DNA of 64,000 nt, taken from contig JAIOPP010000109.1 in NCBI GenBank assembly GCA_021413845.1, forward strand, positions 40,799 through 104,798, in the 5' to 3' direction. Made by a program: the position numbers and the translations under genes. Below, piece by piece: positions 18,102 to 27,384 of the stretch (position 1 is its first letter; every line of letters starts with the position of its first letter). The notes under the pieces were generated by a model that saw only the letters and a list, made by a program, of their open reading frames with translations, ran no database searches and had not been told where the DNA came from. The DNA is from Planctomycetia bacterium. GTDB taxonomy: Bacteria; Planctomycetota; Planctomycetia; Pirellulales; PNKZ01.

Positions 18102-18554
18102 ATGCCGGTTCGCGTCGATGTTGCGCTGGAGTATGAGCCGTTTCCGGTCGACGCCGAACGCTTGCGCCGCGCCGCTCGGATGATCGCCGGCGACCACGGC
18201 ATCGAACGCGGCACGATCAGCATCGCGATCGTCGACGACCCTTCGATCCACGACATCAACCGCAAATTTCTCGACCACGACGAGCCGACCGACGTCGTCA
18301 GCTTCGCCCTCGAAGAAGAGCCGGGCTACCTCGAAGGAGAAATCGTCGCCAGCGCCGACACGGCAGCTCGAACCGCCGCGGAGCTGAAAGTGGCTCCAGC
18401 CGATGAACTGCTGCTGTACGTCATCCACGGCTCGTTGCACCTCGTCGGCCACGACGACCTCACGCCCGAGCCGCGCGTGCTGATGCGCGCAGAAGAGCGG
18501 AAGTATCTGGCTAAGTTCGACGTCGAATTGCCGAGCGCCGACGAAACGAAGTAG
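18102..18554 (+). CDS. ybeY: Endoribonuclease YbeY (rRNA maturation)
   Basis: YbeY is a single-strand-specific metalloendoribonuclease involved in 16S rRNA 3' maturation and ribosome quality control. I chose the ATG at 18102, 35 bases after the previous stop, giving 150 residues; the frame extends further up inside the HD-domain gene. The family core TDVVSFALEE and the metal site HGSLHLVGHDD are present. In the usual H-x3-H-x5-H site the third ligand is His, but here that position is Asp. A metal could still bind through Asp. The phoH-7TM HD-ybeY-recO order supports the assignment. Confidence 0.92.
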   Translation: MPVRVDVALEYEPFPVDAERLRRAARMIAGDHGIERGTISIAIVDDPSIHDINRKFLDHDEPTDVVSFALEEEPGYLEGEIVASADTAARTAAELKVAPADELLLYVIHGSLHLVGHDDLTPEPRVLMRAEERKYLAKFDVELPSADETK

Positions 18555-18680
18555 AATCTCGCACGAGACATCGTGCGGCTCGCAACGACGGTCTTGCCGG
18601 CAGCGCAAGCCGTCGGCCGTTGTTTATCGATGCTCGTTCACCGCTCGTTTGCCGCGGCTCCTCTTTCGCATTTCACCTGC

Positions 18681-19451
18681 ATGTCGACCGAAAAAGCCGA
18701 AGCGCTGGTCTTGCGCGTCATCGAGTTCAGCGAGTCGTCGAGCGTCGTCACGCTCTACACGCGCGAGTTCGGCAAGATCAGCGGGCTCGCCAAAGGAGCG
18801 CGCCGGCCGAAGGGGCCGTTCGAGTCTGCCCTTGACCTCCTCTCGCGTGTTCGTCTAGTGTTCCTCCGCAAATCGTCCGATGCGTTGGATCTGTTGACCG
18901 AAGCCAAGTTGGAACGTCGGTTTCGATCTCACGCGACCGATCTTTCTTACCTGTACGGAGCTTATTACGTTGCGGAATTGCTGAACGATCTGACGCACGA
19001 AGGAGATCCGCATCCCGAGTTGTTCGACCTCGCGGTCGAAACGCTCGACGATTTAAGCACTGGAACTCATTCGGCAGGCATCATCGTCTTGCGATTCGAA
19101 CTTTCCGCCTTGCGAATGTTGGGGCATTTGCCGTCGCTGCGCGAATGTGCGGAGTGCGGCAACGTCGTCGCGAGCGCGCGGCGCACGGCCTTCGGCTTAG
19201 CGTCGGGCGGAGTGTTGTGCGAAGCTTGTCGGCCGGGAAAGAAGCAGGTCGTGTCGTTGTCGAACGAAGCGATTGATTTATTGGAGACTTTTGCCGAGGA
19301 AGGCGAGTCGTGGCGGAGCCGCGAGATCGTCAGGCGCAATGCCGGAGAGATGCGAGGAGCGGTGAGCCAGTACATCGTCTACTTGCTCGGACATAAACCG
19401 AAGATGCACGAATATCTCGGCGTGCCCGACGCACAGCCGATCGCGAAATAA
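18681..19451 (+). CDS. recO: DNA repair protein RecO
   Basis: RecO loads RecA onto SSB-coated single strands with RecR and takes part in recombinational repair. From the ATG at 18681 the protein has 256 residues. It has an N-terminal OB fold (EALVLRVIEFSESSSVVTLY, GKISGLAKGARRPKG) and a C-terminal helical part. The zinc-finger-like CAECG...LCEAC motif lies near residues 155-183. The frame remains open to 18573, but that extension is not typical of RecO. It lies 126 bases after ybeY on the same strand. Confidence 0.92.
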   Translation: MSTEKAEALVLRVIEFSESSSVVTLYTREFGKISGLAKGARRPKGPFESALDLLSRVRLVFLRKSSDALDLLTEAKLERRFRSHATDLSYLYGAYYVAELLNDLTHEGDPHPELFDLAVETLDDLSTGTHSAGIIVLRFELSALRMLGHLPSLRECAECGNVVASARRTAFGLASGGVLCEACRPGKKQVVSLSNEAIDLLETFAEEGESWRSREIVRRNAGEMRGAVSQYIVYLLGHKPKMHEYLGVPDAQPIAK

Positions 19452-19492
19452 AGTAGAGTTCGACTTCACATCATTCTGCGGACGCACAAGGC

Positions 19493-20761
19493 ATGGATGC
19501 CCGGCGGATATCGACGTTTTGGATCTTCGGCATTACGGCCGTCGCAGTGACGGCTTGCCGCGCGCCGGTCGGCGCAGCGAAGGATCCGTTTACCAGCGTT
19601 CCGCAGGCCGCCGCGAATGCGGCGCAAGCCCCGCCCGGCGCCCCGACGGCAGGCCCGCCGAAGGACGGAGTCGCGCAAGCGTCTTATTCGGACGCGACTC
19701 CCAACGAATCCTCGCCCGGCGTTTCGATTCAAGGGGCTCAGCTTGAAGAAGGAAAGCCCTCGTTTTGGGAACGAACGGCCAAGACGTTCTCGTCGGCCAA
19801 CATCAAGTCGCAATATAAGAAGCTGATCGGGAAAGCGCCCGATGAAGCGCTCGCGAAGAAGCTGTACAACGAGGCGGACGAACTGTTTCGCGCGCAAAAA
19901 TACAACGAAGCGGCGAGCAAGTTCGAAGATGCGGGCGAACGCTGGCCCGACTCGCTCTTGGAAGAAGATGCGCTGTATATGCAAGGCGAGAGCCTGTTCT
20001 TCGCCGATCGCTATCACGGCGCGCGCAATGCATTCGATACGTTGTTGAAAAAATACACCAACTCGCGGCATCTCGACCGCATCACCGCTCGGCAATTCCT
20101 GATCGGACGTTTTTGGGAACAGGCCGGTCGCGACAGCGCGACGTTCGCGCTCAACTTCACCGACAAGACCCGCCCTTGGTTCGACACCAAGGGAAACGGC
20201 ATCAAGGTCTATGAGACCATTCGCCTCAGCGACCCGACCGGTCCGCTGGCCGACGACGCCCTCATGGCGCAAGCGACGAGCTACTTCATGGACAACCGGT
20301 TCGAAGACTCGGCCTACCACTACGAGATTCTCCGCAAAGATTACGTGCAGAGCGAGCATGTCACGCAGGCGCATCTCCTCGGCCTGCAAAGCTACATGAA
20401 CGCTTATCAAGGCCCGCAGTACGACGTCATGCCGCTGAAGAAAGCCGAAACGCTCGCCGATCAAACGATTCGCATCTACGGCGGCCAGTTGCCGGCCGAG
20501 CGCCCCCGATTGCAACAAGCCAAGGAGCTCGTGCGGGCCCAGATCGCCGAGCGCGAATACGGCCTCGGCGAGTACTATCGTCGGCTCGATTACAACCGTG
20601 CCGCACGCGTTCACTACGCGAACGTCATCCGAGATTTTCCCGACACGCGCTTCGCCGAACTCGCGCAGCAACAGATCACGGCGACGGAGAATCTGCTTCC
20701 CGAGCCTCCCGACTATTTCCCTTGGCTGACGCGCATGCTCGGCCGCGACAGGCAAAACTAA
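19493..20761 (+). CDS. BamD-like outer-membrane assembly lipoprotein with TPR repeats
   Basis: This is a predicted lipoprotein of 422 residues. The signal ends in a lipobox-like VTAC near residue 22. A Pro/Ala-rich linker of about 100 residues comes before TPR-type repeats (ADELFRAQKYNEAASKFEDA, ALYMQGESLFFADRYHGARN, and later EYYRRLDYNRAARVHYANV). This matches the BamD/YfiO family, which helps BamA insert beta-barrel proteins into the outer membrane. The linker and the central part are longer than in E. coli BamD. Its stop overlaps the next start (TAATG), coupling it to an LptE-like gene. The pair argues for a real outer membrane in this organism. Confidence 0.8.
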   Translation: MDARRISTFWIFGITAVAVTACRAPVGAAKDPFTSVPQAAANAAQAPPGAPTAGPPKDGVAQASYSDATPNESSPGVSIQGAQLEEGKPSFWERTAKTFSSANIKSQYKKLIGKAPDEALAKKLYNEADELFRAQKYNEAASKFEDAGERWPDSLLEEDALYMQGESLFFADRYHGARNAFDTLLKKYTNSRHLDRITARQFLIGRFWEQAGRDSATFALNFTDKTRPWFDTKGNGIKVYETIRLSDPTGPLADDALMAQATSYFMDNRFEDSAYHYEILRKDYVQSEHVTQAHLLGLQSYMNAYQGPQYDVMPLKKAETLADQTIRIYGGQLPAERPRLQQAKELVRAQIAEREYGLGEYYRRLDYNRAARVHYANVIRDFPDTRFAELAQQQITATENLLPEPPDYFPWLTRMLGRDRQN

Positions 20762-21312
20762 TGGCCGGCGCGGCGAGAACTTCATCCGCCGTGATCGTGC
20801 GTCGAGCCGTGGCCCTGCTTTCGGCCGTGTGCCTGCTCGGCTGCGCTCCGTATCGGATCGGCACCGATTCGCTCTACTCCTGCAAGATCCGCACGGTCTA
20901 CGTTCCGATCTTCGAGTCGGCCTCGTTCCGGCGCAATCTCGGCGAACGGCTTACCGAAGCGGTGCAGAAGGAGATCGAGCGCCGCACCCCGTATAAAGTC
21001 GTCAGTTCTCCCGATGCCGATAGTATTCTGACGTGCAAGATTCTCACGGAAGCGAAGGGGGTGAGCGTCGAAGCGCCGACCGACGAACCGCGCGAGCTCA
21101 CTTACTTTTTCACCATCGGCGTGAATTGGGTCAATCGCGACGGCGTCGTCATTCAAGAAATGACGCCGATCGCGCTCCCCGGCGCGCTCATGCAACTCAT
21201 GAACACCAGCACGTTCTATCCCGAAGTGGGCCAGTCGATCAGCACGGCGCAGCAAGATTCGATGAACCGCATCGCTCGTCAAATCGTCGGGATGATGGAA
21301 TCGCCGTGGTAA
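20761..21312 (+). CDS. LptE-like LPS-assembly lipoprotein
   Basis: This 183-residue lipoprotein has a signal sequence ending at LLGCAPYRIG, with the lipid-anchored Cys near residue 30. The body matches the LptE pattern: an early strand (IRTVYVPIFES), an amphipathic helix (LGERLTEAVQKEIERRTPYKV), a DSILTCKI strand, and a C-terminal helix (ISTAQQDSMNRIARQIVGMM). LptE plugs the LptD barrel that moves lipopolysaccharide to the cell surface. The start overlaps the stop of the BamD-like gene by one base, so both envelope proteins are made together. The family match is by pattern and is good but not certain. Confidence 0.8.
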   Translation: MAGAARTSSAVIVRRAVALLSAVCLLGCAPYRIGTDSLYSCKIRTVYVPIFESASFRRNLGERLTEAVQKEIERRTPYKVVSSPDADSILTCKILTEAKGVSVEAPTDEPRELTYFFTIGVNWVNRDGVVIQEMTPIALPGALMQLMNTSTFYPEVGQSISTAQQDSMNRIARQIVGMMESPW

Positions 21313-21375
21313 ACGGCAGCCCGGTTCATTCGGCCCCGGTTCATTCGGCTTCGTTCTTGCGATAGAATCAACCGG

Positions 21376-22245
21376 ATGAATTCTCCGCCGGTTACCCTTT
21401 GGCAACTTCGCACGCGCGCGATTTCGTGTCTGCGCCGGCCGCTTGTGATGGGCATCGTCAACGTCACGCCCGACAGCTTTTCCGATGGCGGACGTTTCGC
21501 TTCGACCTCGGCTGCGATCGAGCAGGCCATGCGCTTGATCGACGAAGGGGCCGACATCCTCGACATCGGCGGCGAGAGCACCCGTCCTTACGCCGTGCCG
21601 GTCGATGCCGACGAAGAATTGCGCCGCGTGCTCGATGTCGTCGGTGAAGTCGCCCACCGTACGACGGTGCCGATCTCGATCGACACGTCGAAGGCCCGCG
21701 TCGCGCGCGAGGCGCTGGCGGCCGGGGCCGAAATCATTAACGACGTGACCGGACTCGAAGGAGACCCGGCGATGCTCGACGTCGCCGCGGAGTCGGGTGC
21801 CGGCATCTGCGCGATGCACATGCAAGGGACGCCGCAGACGATGCAAATCGCGCCGCACTACACCGACGTCGTCGCCGAGATTCATGCCTATCTTCGCGCA
21901 CGTCGCGACCACCTCACGTCGGCGGGCATCGCGCCGGAACGCATCGCACTCGACCCAGGCATCGGCTTCGGTAAGACGCACGAACACAACTTGACGCTCG
22001 TGGCCCATTGTCGCCGGTTTCTCGATCTCGGTTGCCCGCTCTTGGTGGGGCACTCGCGCAAGGGGTTTATCGGCAAAGTGCTCGCGGCCGAAAACGCTGC
22101 TTGGCGCGAGTCGGGCCGAACCTACGGCACGCTCGGCGTGTCGCTGGCATTGGCGGCGCAAGGGGTCCACATCCTGAGAGTCCACGACGTCGCGGCGACG
22201 CGCCAAGCTTTGGCGCTTTTCACCGCGGTCGCCGACGCGACATAA
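21376..22245 (+). CDS. folP: Dihydropteroate synthase
   Basis: FolP condenses 6-hydroxymethyl-dihydropterin diphosphate with p-aminobenzoate to make dihydropteroate for folate. The 289-residue protein has both family signatures: MGIVNVTPDSFSDGG near residue 27 and DILDIGGESTRP near 57. IALDPGIGFGKT, PLLVGHSRKGFIG and the C-terminal HILRVHDV also fit a complete TIM barrel. It lies 63 bases after the lptE-like gene. A GC-rich hairpin 31 bases past its stop may end the transcript. Confidence 0.95.
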   Translation: MNSPPVTLWQLRTRAISCLRRPLVMGIVNVTPDSFSDGGRFASTSAAIEQAMRLIDEGADILDIGGESTRPYAVPVDADEELRRVLDVVGEVAHRTTVPISIDTSKARVAREALAAGAEIINDVTGLEGDPAMLDVAAESGAGICAMHMQGTPQTMQIAPHYTDVVAEIHAYLRARRDHLTSAGIAPERIALDPGIGFGKTHEHNLTLVAHCRRFLDLGCPLLVGHSRKGFIGKVLAAENAAWRESGRTYGTLGVSLALAAQGVHILRVHDVAATRQALALFTAVADAT

Positions 22246-22276
22246 TCCACTATCCGCTTGGTGGTTAAGGTTGCTC

Positions 22277-22300
22277 GCGAGCCCTGTTTTTCAGGCTCGC
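22277..22300. repeat. Hairpin downstream of folP
   Basis: A GC-rich inverted repeat (GCGAGCCCTG against CAGGCTCGC, one bulged C) closes a loop of five T residues. There is no T-run after it, so a terminator role is only possible. It is the only clear structure in the 196 bases before proA. Confidence 0.35.
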
Positions 22301-22441
22301 CGCGTGCTCGACCGACGTTGACGCACTGCCCCCTTTCGACGATACTCCGATTGGGCCATCTCATCTTGGGCATGGTGAGAAACGGCCGCGAATTTGCCGC
22401 TTGTTGCTGAGTTTGCTCCGACGATAGGACCGCTCGAAACC

Positions 22442-23731
22442 ATGGCTATTGCCGAACCGACGGAAACCCGCGCCACCGACCTTCGCGACTACTGCGTCGC
22501 GGTCGCCACGCGCGCGCAAGCGGCCTCGGCCGAACTCGCGCTCGTCGCCGGTGCCGTGAAGAACGCTTGGCTTCGTCGCAGCGCCGTCGCGCTCCGCAGC
22601 CGGTTCGACGAAATCCAAACCGCGAACGCTCGCGACCTTGCCGCGGCCCCCGGTTACGGACTGACCGACGCCGCGATCGATCGCCTTAGGCTCACGCCGA
22701 AGACGGTCGAATCGATGGCCCGGGCGCTGGAAGAAGTTGCGGCGCTGGCCGACCCGATCGGCGAGACGATCGAATCGACCGTGCGCCCCAACGGCCTTGA
22801 TATTCGGAAGGTGCGCGTCCCTCTAGGCGTCGTCTTCTTCATCTACGAATCACGCCCGAACGTCACGGTCGATGCCGCCGCCATTTGCGTGAAGAGCGGC
22901 AATGCCGTGATCTTGCGCGGAGGCAAAGAAGCGTTTCACTCGAACCGGCTGCTGGCCTCGATCCTCGCCCAGACGGCCGGCGAATCCGGTGTGCCGGTCG
23001 ATGCCGTACAACTCGTCGACACGACCGATCGTGAAGCGGTCGGCGAGTTCCTGAAGCTCGACAAGCTGATCGACGTCGCCATTCCGCGCGGCGGCGAAAG
23101 CCTGATTCGGCGCGTCGCGGCCGAAGCCCGCATGCCGGTGATCAAGCATTTCGACGGCAATTGCCACGCCTACATCGACCCTTCGGCCGAGCTTGCGATG
23201 GCCGAACGGATCGTCGTCAATTCGAAGTGTCAGCGGCTGGGAGTTTGCAACGCGTTGGAGTCGCTACTGGTGCATTCGGCCGTGGCCGCGGAATTCATGC
23301 CGCAAATCGGCCGCGCGCTCGAGGCCCAAGGCATCGAGTTACGCGGCTGCGAAACCACGCGCAAGTTTCTTCCCCAAGCGAAACCGGCGACCGACGCCGA
23401 CTACGGGGCCGAATATCTCGGACCGATTATTTCGATCAAAGTCGTCGACTCGCTCGACGAGGCGATTCGCCACATCAATCGCTACGGCTCGCGCCATACC
23501 GACGTGATCGTCACGAACGACCTCGCGGCGGCGCGCGAGTTCACCGCGCGCGTCGATAGCGCTGCGGTGATGGTCAACGCGGCGACCCGCTTCAACGACG
23601 GCGGCGAGTTCGGGTTGGGGGCCGAGATCGGCATCAGCACCGATAAGTTTCATGCCCGCGGCCCTTGCGGCCTGAAGGAACTGACGAGCTACAAGTACAT
23701 CGTTTACGGCACCGGACAAATTCGCGAATAG
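22442..23731 (+). CDS. proA: Glutamate-5-semialdehyde dehydrogenase (gamma-glutamyl phosphate reductase)
   Basis: ProA reduces gamma-glutamyl phosphate to glutamate semialdehyde with NADPH in proline synthesis. From the ATG at 22442 the protein is 429 residues. The catalytic Cys lies in [16 protein letters not shown] near residue 265. [29 protein letters not shown] and the C-terminal NASTRF-like [19 protein letters not shown] and ARGPCGL segments are complete. proB is not in the window, so the pathway is split. fliM starts 67 bases downstream but has no metabolic link. Confidence 0.95.
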   Translation: MAIAEPTETRATDLRDYCVAVATRAQAASAELALVAGAVKNAWLRRSAVALRSRFDEIQTANARDLAAAPGYGLTDAAIDRLRLTPKTVESMARALEEVAALADPIGETIESTVRPNGLDIRKVRVPLGVVFFIYESRPNVTVDAAAICVKSGNAVILRGGKEAFHSNRLLASILAQTAGESGVPVDAVQLVDTTDREAVGEFLKLDKLIDVAIPRGGESLIRRVAAEARMPVIKHFDGNCHAYIDPSAELAMAERIVVNSKCQRLGVCNALESLLVHSAVAAEFMPQIGRALEAQGIELRGCETTRKFLPQAKPATDADYGAEYLGPIISIKVVDSLDEAIRHINRYGSRHTDVIVTNDLAAAREFTARVDSAAVMVNAATRFNDGGEFGLGAEIGISTDKFHARGPCGLKELTSYKYIVYGTGQIRE

Positions 23732-23798
23732 CAGGCTGTGAACCAACGGGTTCACGGCTTGCGTATTCGCCGAAACTGCGTCGAGCAAGGAAGCTTCG

Positions 23799-24812
23799 AT
23801 GAGTGGAGACGTTCTTAGTCAGGCGGAAGTGGAAAGCCTGCTCAGCGCGATGGAGCAGACCGCTCCGCGCGCCGCGGCACCGGCGCGTAAAGCGGCCCCG
23901 AGCGCCCCTCCGCCGAAACCGCGCGAGAAGGTCACCCCCTACGACTTCAAGCGTCCGGAGCGGGTCGGCAAAGAGCAGATGCGGGCTCTTCAAACCTTGC
24001 ACGAAGGCTTCGGTCGCAACTTCGGCGCGGCCCTCTCGGCGATGCTGCGTTCGATCGTCGAAGTGAAGCTCACGAGCGTCGATCAACTCACCTATAGCGA
24101 GTTCGTATTCAGCCTCGAGAATCCGTCTTGCTTCAACTTATTGAAGGCGGAGCCGCTCGAAGGGCATCTGATTCTCGATATCAACCCGTCGATCTTATAC
24201 CCGATCATTGATCGGATGCTCGGCGGGGGCAAAGAGCCGAACTCGCAAACGCGCCGCCCGCTGACCGAGATCGAGTTACGGCTGGTGCATCGCATTACGT
24301 CGCTCTATCTCGAAGAGCTGCGCAAAGCGTGGGAAAACGTCCTGCCGATTCACTTCGAGGTCGTGCGGGTCGAAAGCAATCCGCAGCTCGTGCAAATCGT
24401 ACCGCCGAACGAAGTCGTGGTGCTCATCAGCTTCGAGCTCACGCTCGGCGAGTTGCGCGGCATGCTGAATCTCTGCATCCCGTTCAACTCGATCGAACGG
24501 ATCGGCGGCAAGCTCTCATCGAACAGTTGGGTCAGCCCGTCGCGCAAAACGTCGACTCCCGAAACCGTGCAACGGTTGACGAAGAACGTGCGCGCGGCGC
24601 CGGTCGAGATGGTCGTCCTGCTGGCCGATACCACGATCTCGACGAAAGACCTGCTCGGGCTGCGCGTCGGCGACATCATCACGACGGAAAAAGACACCAA
24701 GTCGCCGCTGTTGGTCAGCGTCGAAGGGATGACGAAGTTTCGCGGCAAGGCAGGCGCCTTCAAAGGCCGCAAGGCCATTCGCATCGAAGACTCCGGCGAA
24801 CCGGCGAAATAA
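23799..24812 (+). CDS. fliM: Flagellar motor switch protein FliM
   Basis: FliM forms the middle of the flagellar switch and binds CheY-P. The 337-residue protein has the N-terminal CheY-binding-like segment LSQAEVESLLSAM. After a Pro/Ala-rich linker comes the CheC-like middle domain (YDFKRPERVGKEQMRALQ, MLGGGKEPNSQ-type loop), and a C-terminal SpoA domain (LLADTTISTKDLLGLRVGDI). All regions are present and the length is normal. No other flagellar or chemotaxis gene is nearby, so it is separated from the rest of the flagellar set. A terminator-like hairpin about 40 bases after its stop belongs to the opposite strand. Confidence 0.92.
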   Translation: MSGDVLSQAEVESLLSAMEQTAPRAAAPARKAAPSAPPPKPREKVTPYDFKRPERVGKEQMRALQTLHEGFGRNFGAALSAMLRSIVEVKLTSVDQLTYSEFVFSLENPSCFNLLKAEPLEGHLILDINPSILYPIIDRMLGGGKEPNSQTRRPLTEIELRLVHRITSLYLEELRKAWENVLPIHFEVVRVESNPQLVQIVPPNEVVVLISFELTLGELRGMLNLCIPFNSIERIGGKLSSNSWVSPSRKTSTPETVQRLTKNVRAAPVEMVVLLADTTISTKDLLGLRVGDIITTEKDTKSPLLVSVEGMTKFRGKAGAFKGRKAIRIEDSGEPAK

Positions 24813-24850
24813 TAAACCGGCCGGCGCTTCGATCGTCTTGCGCGCTGCGC

Positions 24851-24891
24851 AAAAAAACGCTTCAGCGCGGAGGTTGGTCCACGCTGAAGCG
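24851..24891 (-). terminator. Rho-independent terminator of the sulfatase gene
   Basis: On the minus strand a perfect 10-bp stem (24882-24891 with 24858-24867) with a 14-base loop is followed by seven T residues. It begins 17 bases after the sulfatase stop at 24909. Confidence 0.85.
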
Positions 24892-24908
24892 GTTGGAATC
24901 ATTCGGTT

Positions 24909-26591
24909 CTACTTCTGCTCCGGCTTCACGGGTAGCGGAAAGACTTCGCGAATTTTTCGTTCGACTTTGATCTCGCGGAGTGTTCCTTCCATGATCGTCG
25001 TCGGAACGAAACTCGGCGGGAACGCGCGGGGTGGAAACTCCTTGAACGTCGCCGCGAACTTAAAGACTTCGTCCATCGCGCCGTAGATCTGCCCCACGTG
25101 GTTCATCTGCCAATCCCAAAACGTGTTCGAGGTGATGTCGGCCCGCTCGAACGGGTCCTGGAACAGATTGAAGATCTTTTGCAGACGTAGCTTCGTAAAA
25201 GGCTCCGCCCAGACACCCAACGTCCCTGCCAATCGCTGTTCCGCGTACACGTACTTATAGTCCCCTTGTCGAAAGCCCACGAGGAGTCCGTCGTCGTCGG
25301 TATAAAAGAACGTATCGCGAGCGCTCTTGGCTCCGTTGTTCTTGCCCGCGGTTCCTGCGACCTTGCGCAAGAACTCCGATTGATCATGCCCGTCCAGATG
25401 CACCTTGTACGTGTTTCCGTTCGCCTCGTAGCCCTGTTTGCATTTCCCGACTATGTCGGGCTCGCCTGCTATGGAGCAAAGCGTGGGAAGCCAGTCGTTG
25501 TGGCTCATGAGTTGGTTCGTGACGGTGCCGGCCTTGATCTTGCCGGGCCAGCGCACTAGGCACGGAACACGAAACGCTCCTTCCCAATTGGTATTCTTCT
25601 CCGAACGAAAGTGCGTCGTCGCGCCATCAGGCCAAGTGTTCATATGCGGGCCGTTGTCGCTCGTATAGACGACGATCGTGTTGTCGGCGATCCCCAGGTC
25701 GTCGAGCGCCTTGAGGATCGTGCCGATCGTGTCGTCGTGCTCGAGCATGCCGTCGATGTATTCGCTGTCGCCGTGCTGATATCGCCCTCGATGCTCCGCG
25801 CGGACGTGCGTGCGCAGATGCATGCGGGTGCTGTTGAACCAACAGAAGAACGGCTTCTCCGCTTTGTGTTGCCGCTGCATATAGTCGATCGCCGCGGCCG
25901 AGGTCTCGTCGTCGATCGTTTCCATACGTTTCTTCGTGAGCGCCCCGGTGTCTTCGATCGTTTGCTTGCCGATCTTGCCGAAGCGCGGATCGACGGTCTC
26001 GTCGTCCACCTCGGTTGCCTTGCATTTCAATACGCCGCGCGGGCCGAACTTCGCAAGATACGCCGGATCCTTCGGGTAGTCGGGAAGCTCGGGCTCTTCT
26101 TCGGCGTTGAGGTGATAAAGGTTGCCGAAGAACTCATCGAAACCATTGACCGTCGGTAAGCTCGGGTTGCGATCGCCGACGTGGTTCTTGCCGAACTGGC
26201 CCGTCGCATAGCCGAGGCTCTTGAGCATCCCGCCGATCGAAGGATCGAGCTGACTCATTCCCATCGGCGCGCCGGGAAATCCGACCTTCGTGAGCCCGGA
26301 GCGGATGCCGTGCTGACCGGTAAGAAACGCCGCGCGCCCGGCCGTGCACGATTGTTCTCCGTAGTAATGGAGAAACTTGAGGCCTTCGTTAGCGAGGCGA
26401 TCGATATGCGGTGTCTCGTAGCCCATCAGGCCACCGCTGTAGGTGCTGATGTTGCTGACGCCGATATCGTCGCCAAAGATGACGAGAATATTCGGCTTCT
26501 GTTGAGCCTCGACGGCTCCGCAGACGGCGATTGCCGCCGCGCAGACGAACGAAGCGAGCCGTGTGGATCTCGGCCTGAAATGCTGTTTCAT
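24909..26591 (-). CDS. Secreted arylsulfatase-family sulfatase
   Basis: This is an exported sulfatase, 560 residues from the ATG at 26591. That ATG has AAAGGA 8 bases upstream and is followed by a signal peptide ending near VEAQ (residue 30). The alkaline-phosphatase-superfamily metal site begins with FGDDIG (residues 39-44). The formylglycine site is Cys82 in the motif C-T-A-G-R; the usual third position Pro is Ala, so a formylglycine-generating enzyme is still required. DNGPHMNTW and GKNHVGD supply further active-site residues. Sulfatases are heavily expanded in planctomycetes for degrading sulfated polysaccharides; the actual substrate is unknown. It has its own terminator and stands alone. 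Confidence 0.9.
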   Translation of the reverse strand: MKQHFRPRSTRLASFVCAAAIAVCGAVEAQQKPNILVIFGDDIGVSNISTYSGGLMGYETPHIDRLANEGLKFLHYYGEQSCTAGRAAFLTGQHGIRSGLTKVGFPGAPMGMSQLDPSIGGMLKSLGYATGQFGKNHVGDRNPSLPTVNGFDEFFGNLYHLNAEEEPELPDYPKDPAYLAKFGPRGVLKCKATEVDDETVDPRFGKIGKQTIEDTGALTKKRMETIDDETSAAAIDYMQRQHKAEKPFFCWFNSTRMHLRTHVRAEHRGRYQHGDSEYIDGMLEHDDTIGTILKALDDLGIADNTIVVYTSDNGPHMNTWPDGATTHFRSEKNTNWEGAFRVPCLVRWPGKIKAGTVTNQLMSHNDWLPTLCSIAGEPDIVGKCKQGYEANGNTYKVHLDGHDQSEFLRKVAGTAGKNNGAKSARDTFFYTDDDGLLVGFRQGDYKYVYAEQRLAGTLGVWAEPFTKLRLQKIFNLFQDPFERADITSNTFWDWQMNHVGQIYGAMDEVFKFAATFKEFPPRAFPPSFVPTTIMEGTLREIKVERKIREVFPLPVKPEQK

Positions 26592-26949
26592 GGTTACGTC
26601 CTTTCCATAAGAATCGCGATCTGGATCAGTCTTACGGAATTCAATGCTGAAAAGGCTTGATCTCATCGCAGTTGCGAACCGTCCGTTGACCGGAAACAGA
26701 TACGCAGTTCGCGGCCCCCATTGCGCTCGCATGATAAGATATTTCGAGGGGCATTGCGGCGAATAAGAGCCCTTCGACGACTACCTCAATTCGACAGTTG
26801 CCCACTCGATCGTACCCGAGAATTCGAATGCTTGTTTTTAGGTGAATTCCACGGCGGAGCCGCTGCCATGCCGACCTACTTGAAGCCGATGTCGTCGAGC
26901 GGCTGCTCCACAGAGCAGAAAATGCTCCGGCAGTCGAAGCAGTTCCGAC
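26592..26949. other. Intergenic region upstream of the sulfatase (358 bp)
   Basis: This gap lies between two minus-strand genes and should hold the sulfatase promoter. I found no convincing promoter, RNA gene or repeat in it. Short frames across it have no supporting family features. Confidence 0.5.
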
Positions 26950-27384
26950 TTATGTCAAGCTCATCGTGCCGAGTACGGCCGATTGCCAGCGAGCGCTGCG
27001 GCGGCAGAGTTGGGTGACGACTTCGATCAACGTTTCGCGATCGATCGGCTTCAGCAGATAGTCGTCGGCACCGAGTTCGACTGCCGCGGTGATGCGGTCG
27101 AACGACGAATGGGCCGTAATGAAGACGACCTGCGTCCAAGCGTTGCGCCGTTTGGCGAAGCGGAGCAGCTCGAGGCCGTCGAGTTGCGGCATCTCGATAT
27201 CGCTGAGCACGATATCACAATGATGATCTTCCAGCCACTCGAGCGCTACGAGGGGATCGGTCTCGGTGTGCAACTCGACCTCGTCGTGCATCTCGAGCGT
27301 AAGCACGGTTCGCAGCAAGCGAATCATCGCCGGATCGTCGTCGACCAAGAGAATCGTTAGTTTGCGCGCCGAAAAGTCTCTCAT
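26950..27384 (-). CDS. Receiver-only response regulator
   Basis: This 144-residue protein is a single CheY-like receiver domain. The acidic pocket is in ILLVDDDPAM, the phosphoacceptor Asp in IVLSDIEMPQLDG, the Thr in VVFITAHSS and the Lys in YLLKPIDRE. No output domain follows, so it would act by protein-protein contact. The ATG at 27384 is preferred over a TTG 51 bases upstream; GAGGGCGG lies upstream of it. No histidine kinase is adjacent. It is not close to a chemotaxis gene. Confidence 0.88.
   Translation of the reverse strand: MRDFSARKLTILLVDDDPAMIRLLRTVLTLEMHDEVELHTETDPLVALEWLEDHHCDIVLSDIEMPQLDGLELLRFAKRRNAWTQVVFITAHSSFDRITAAVELGADDYLLKPIDRETLIEVVTQLCRRSARWQSAVLGTMSLT

Noticed and set aside
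19466..22206. Long minus-strand frames of 439 and 474 codons opposite the lipoprotein genes and folP
   Set aside because: They are antisense to firm genes and show the Arg/Asp/Gly-rich composition that GC-rich antisense frames produce.
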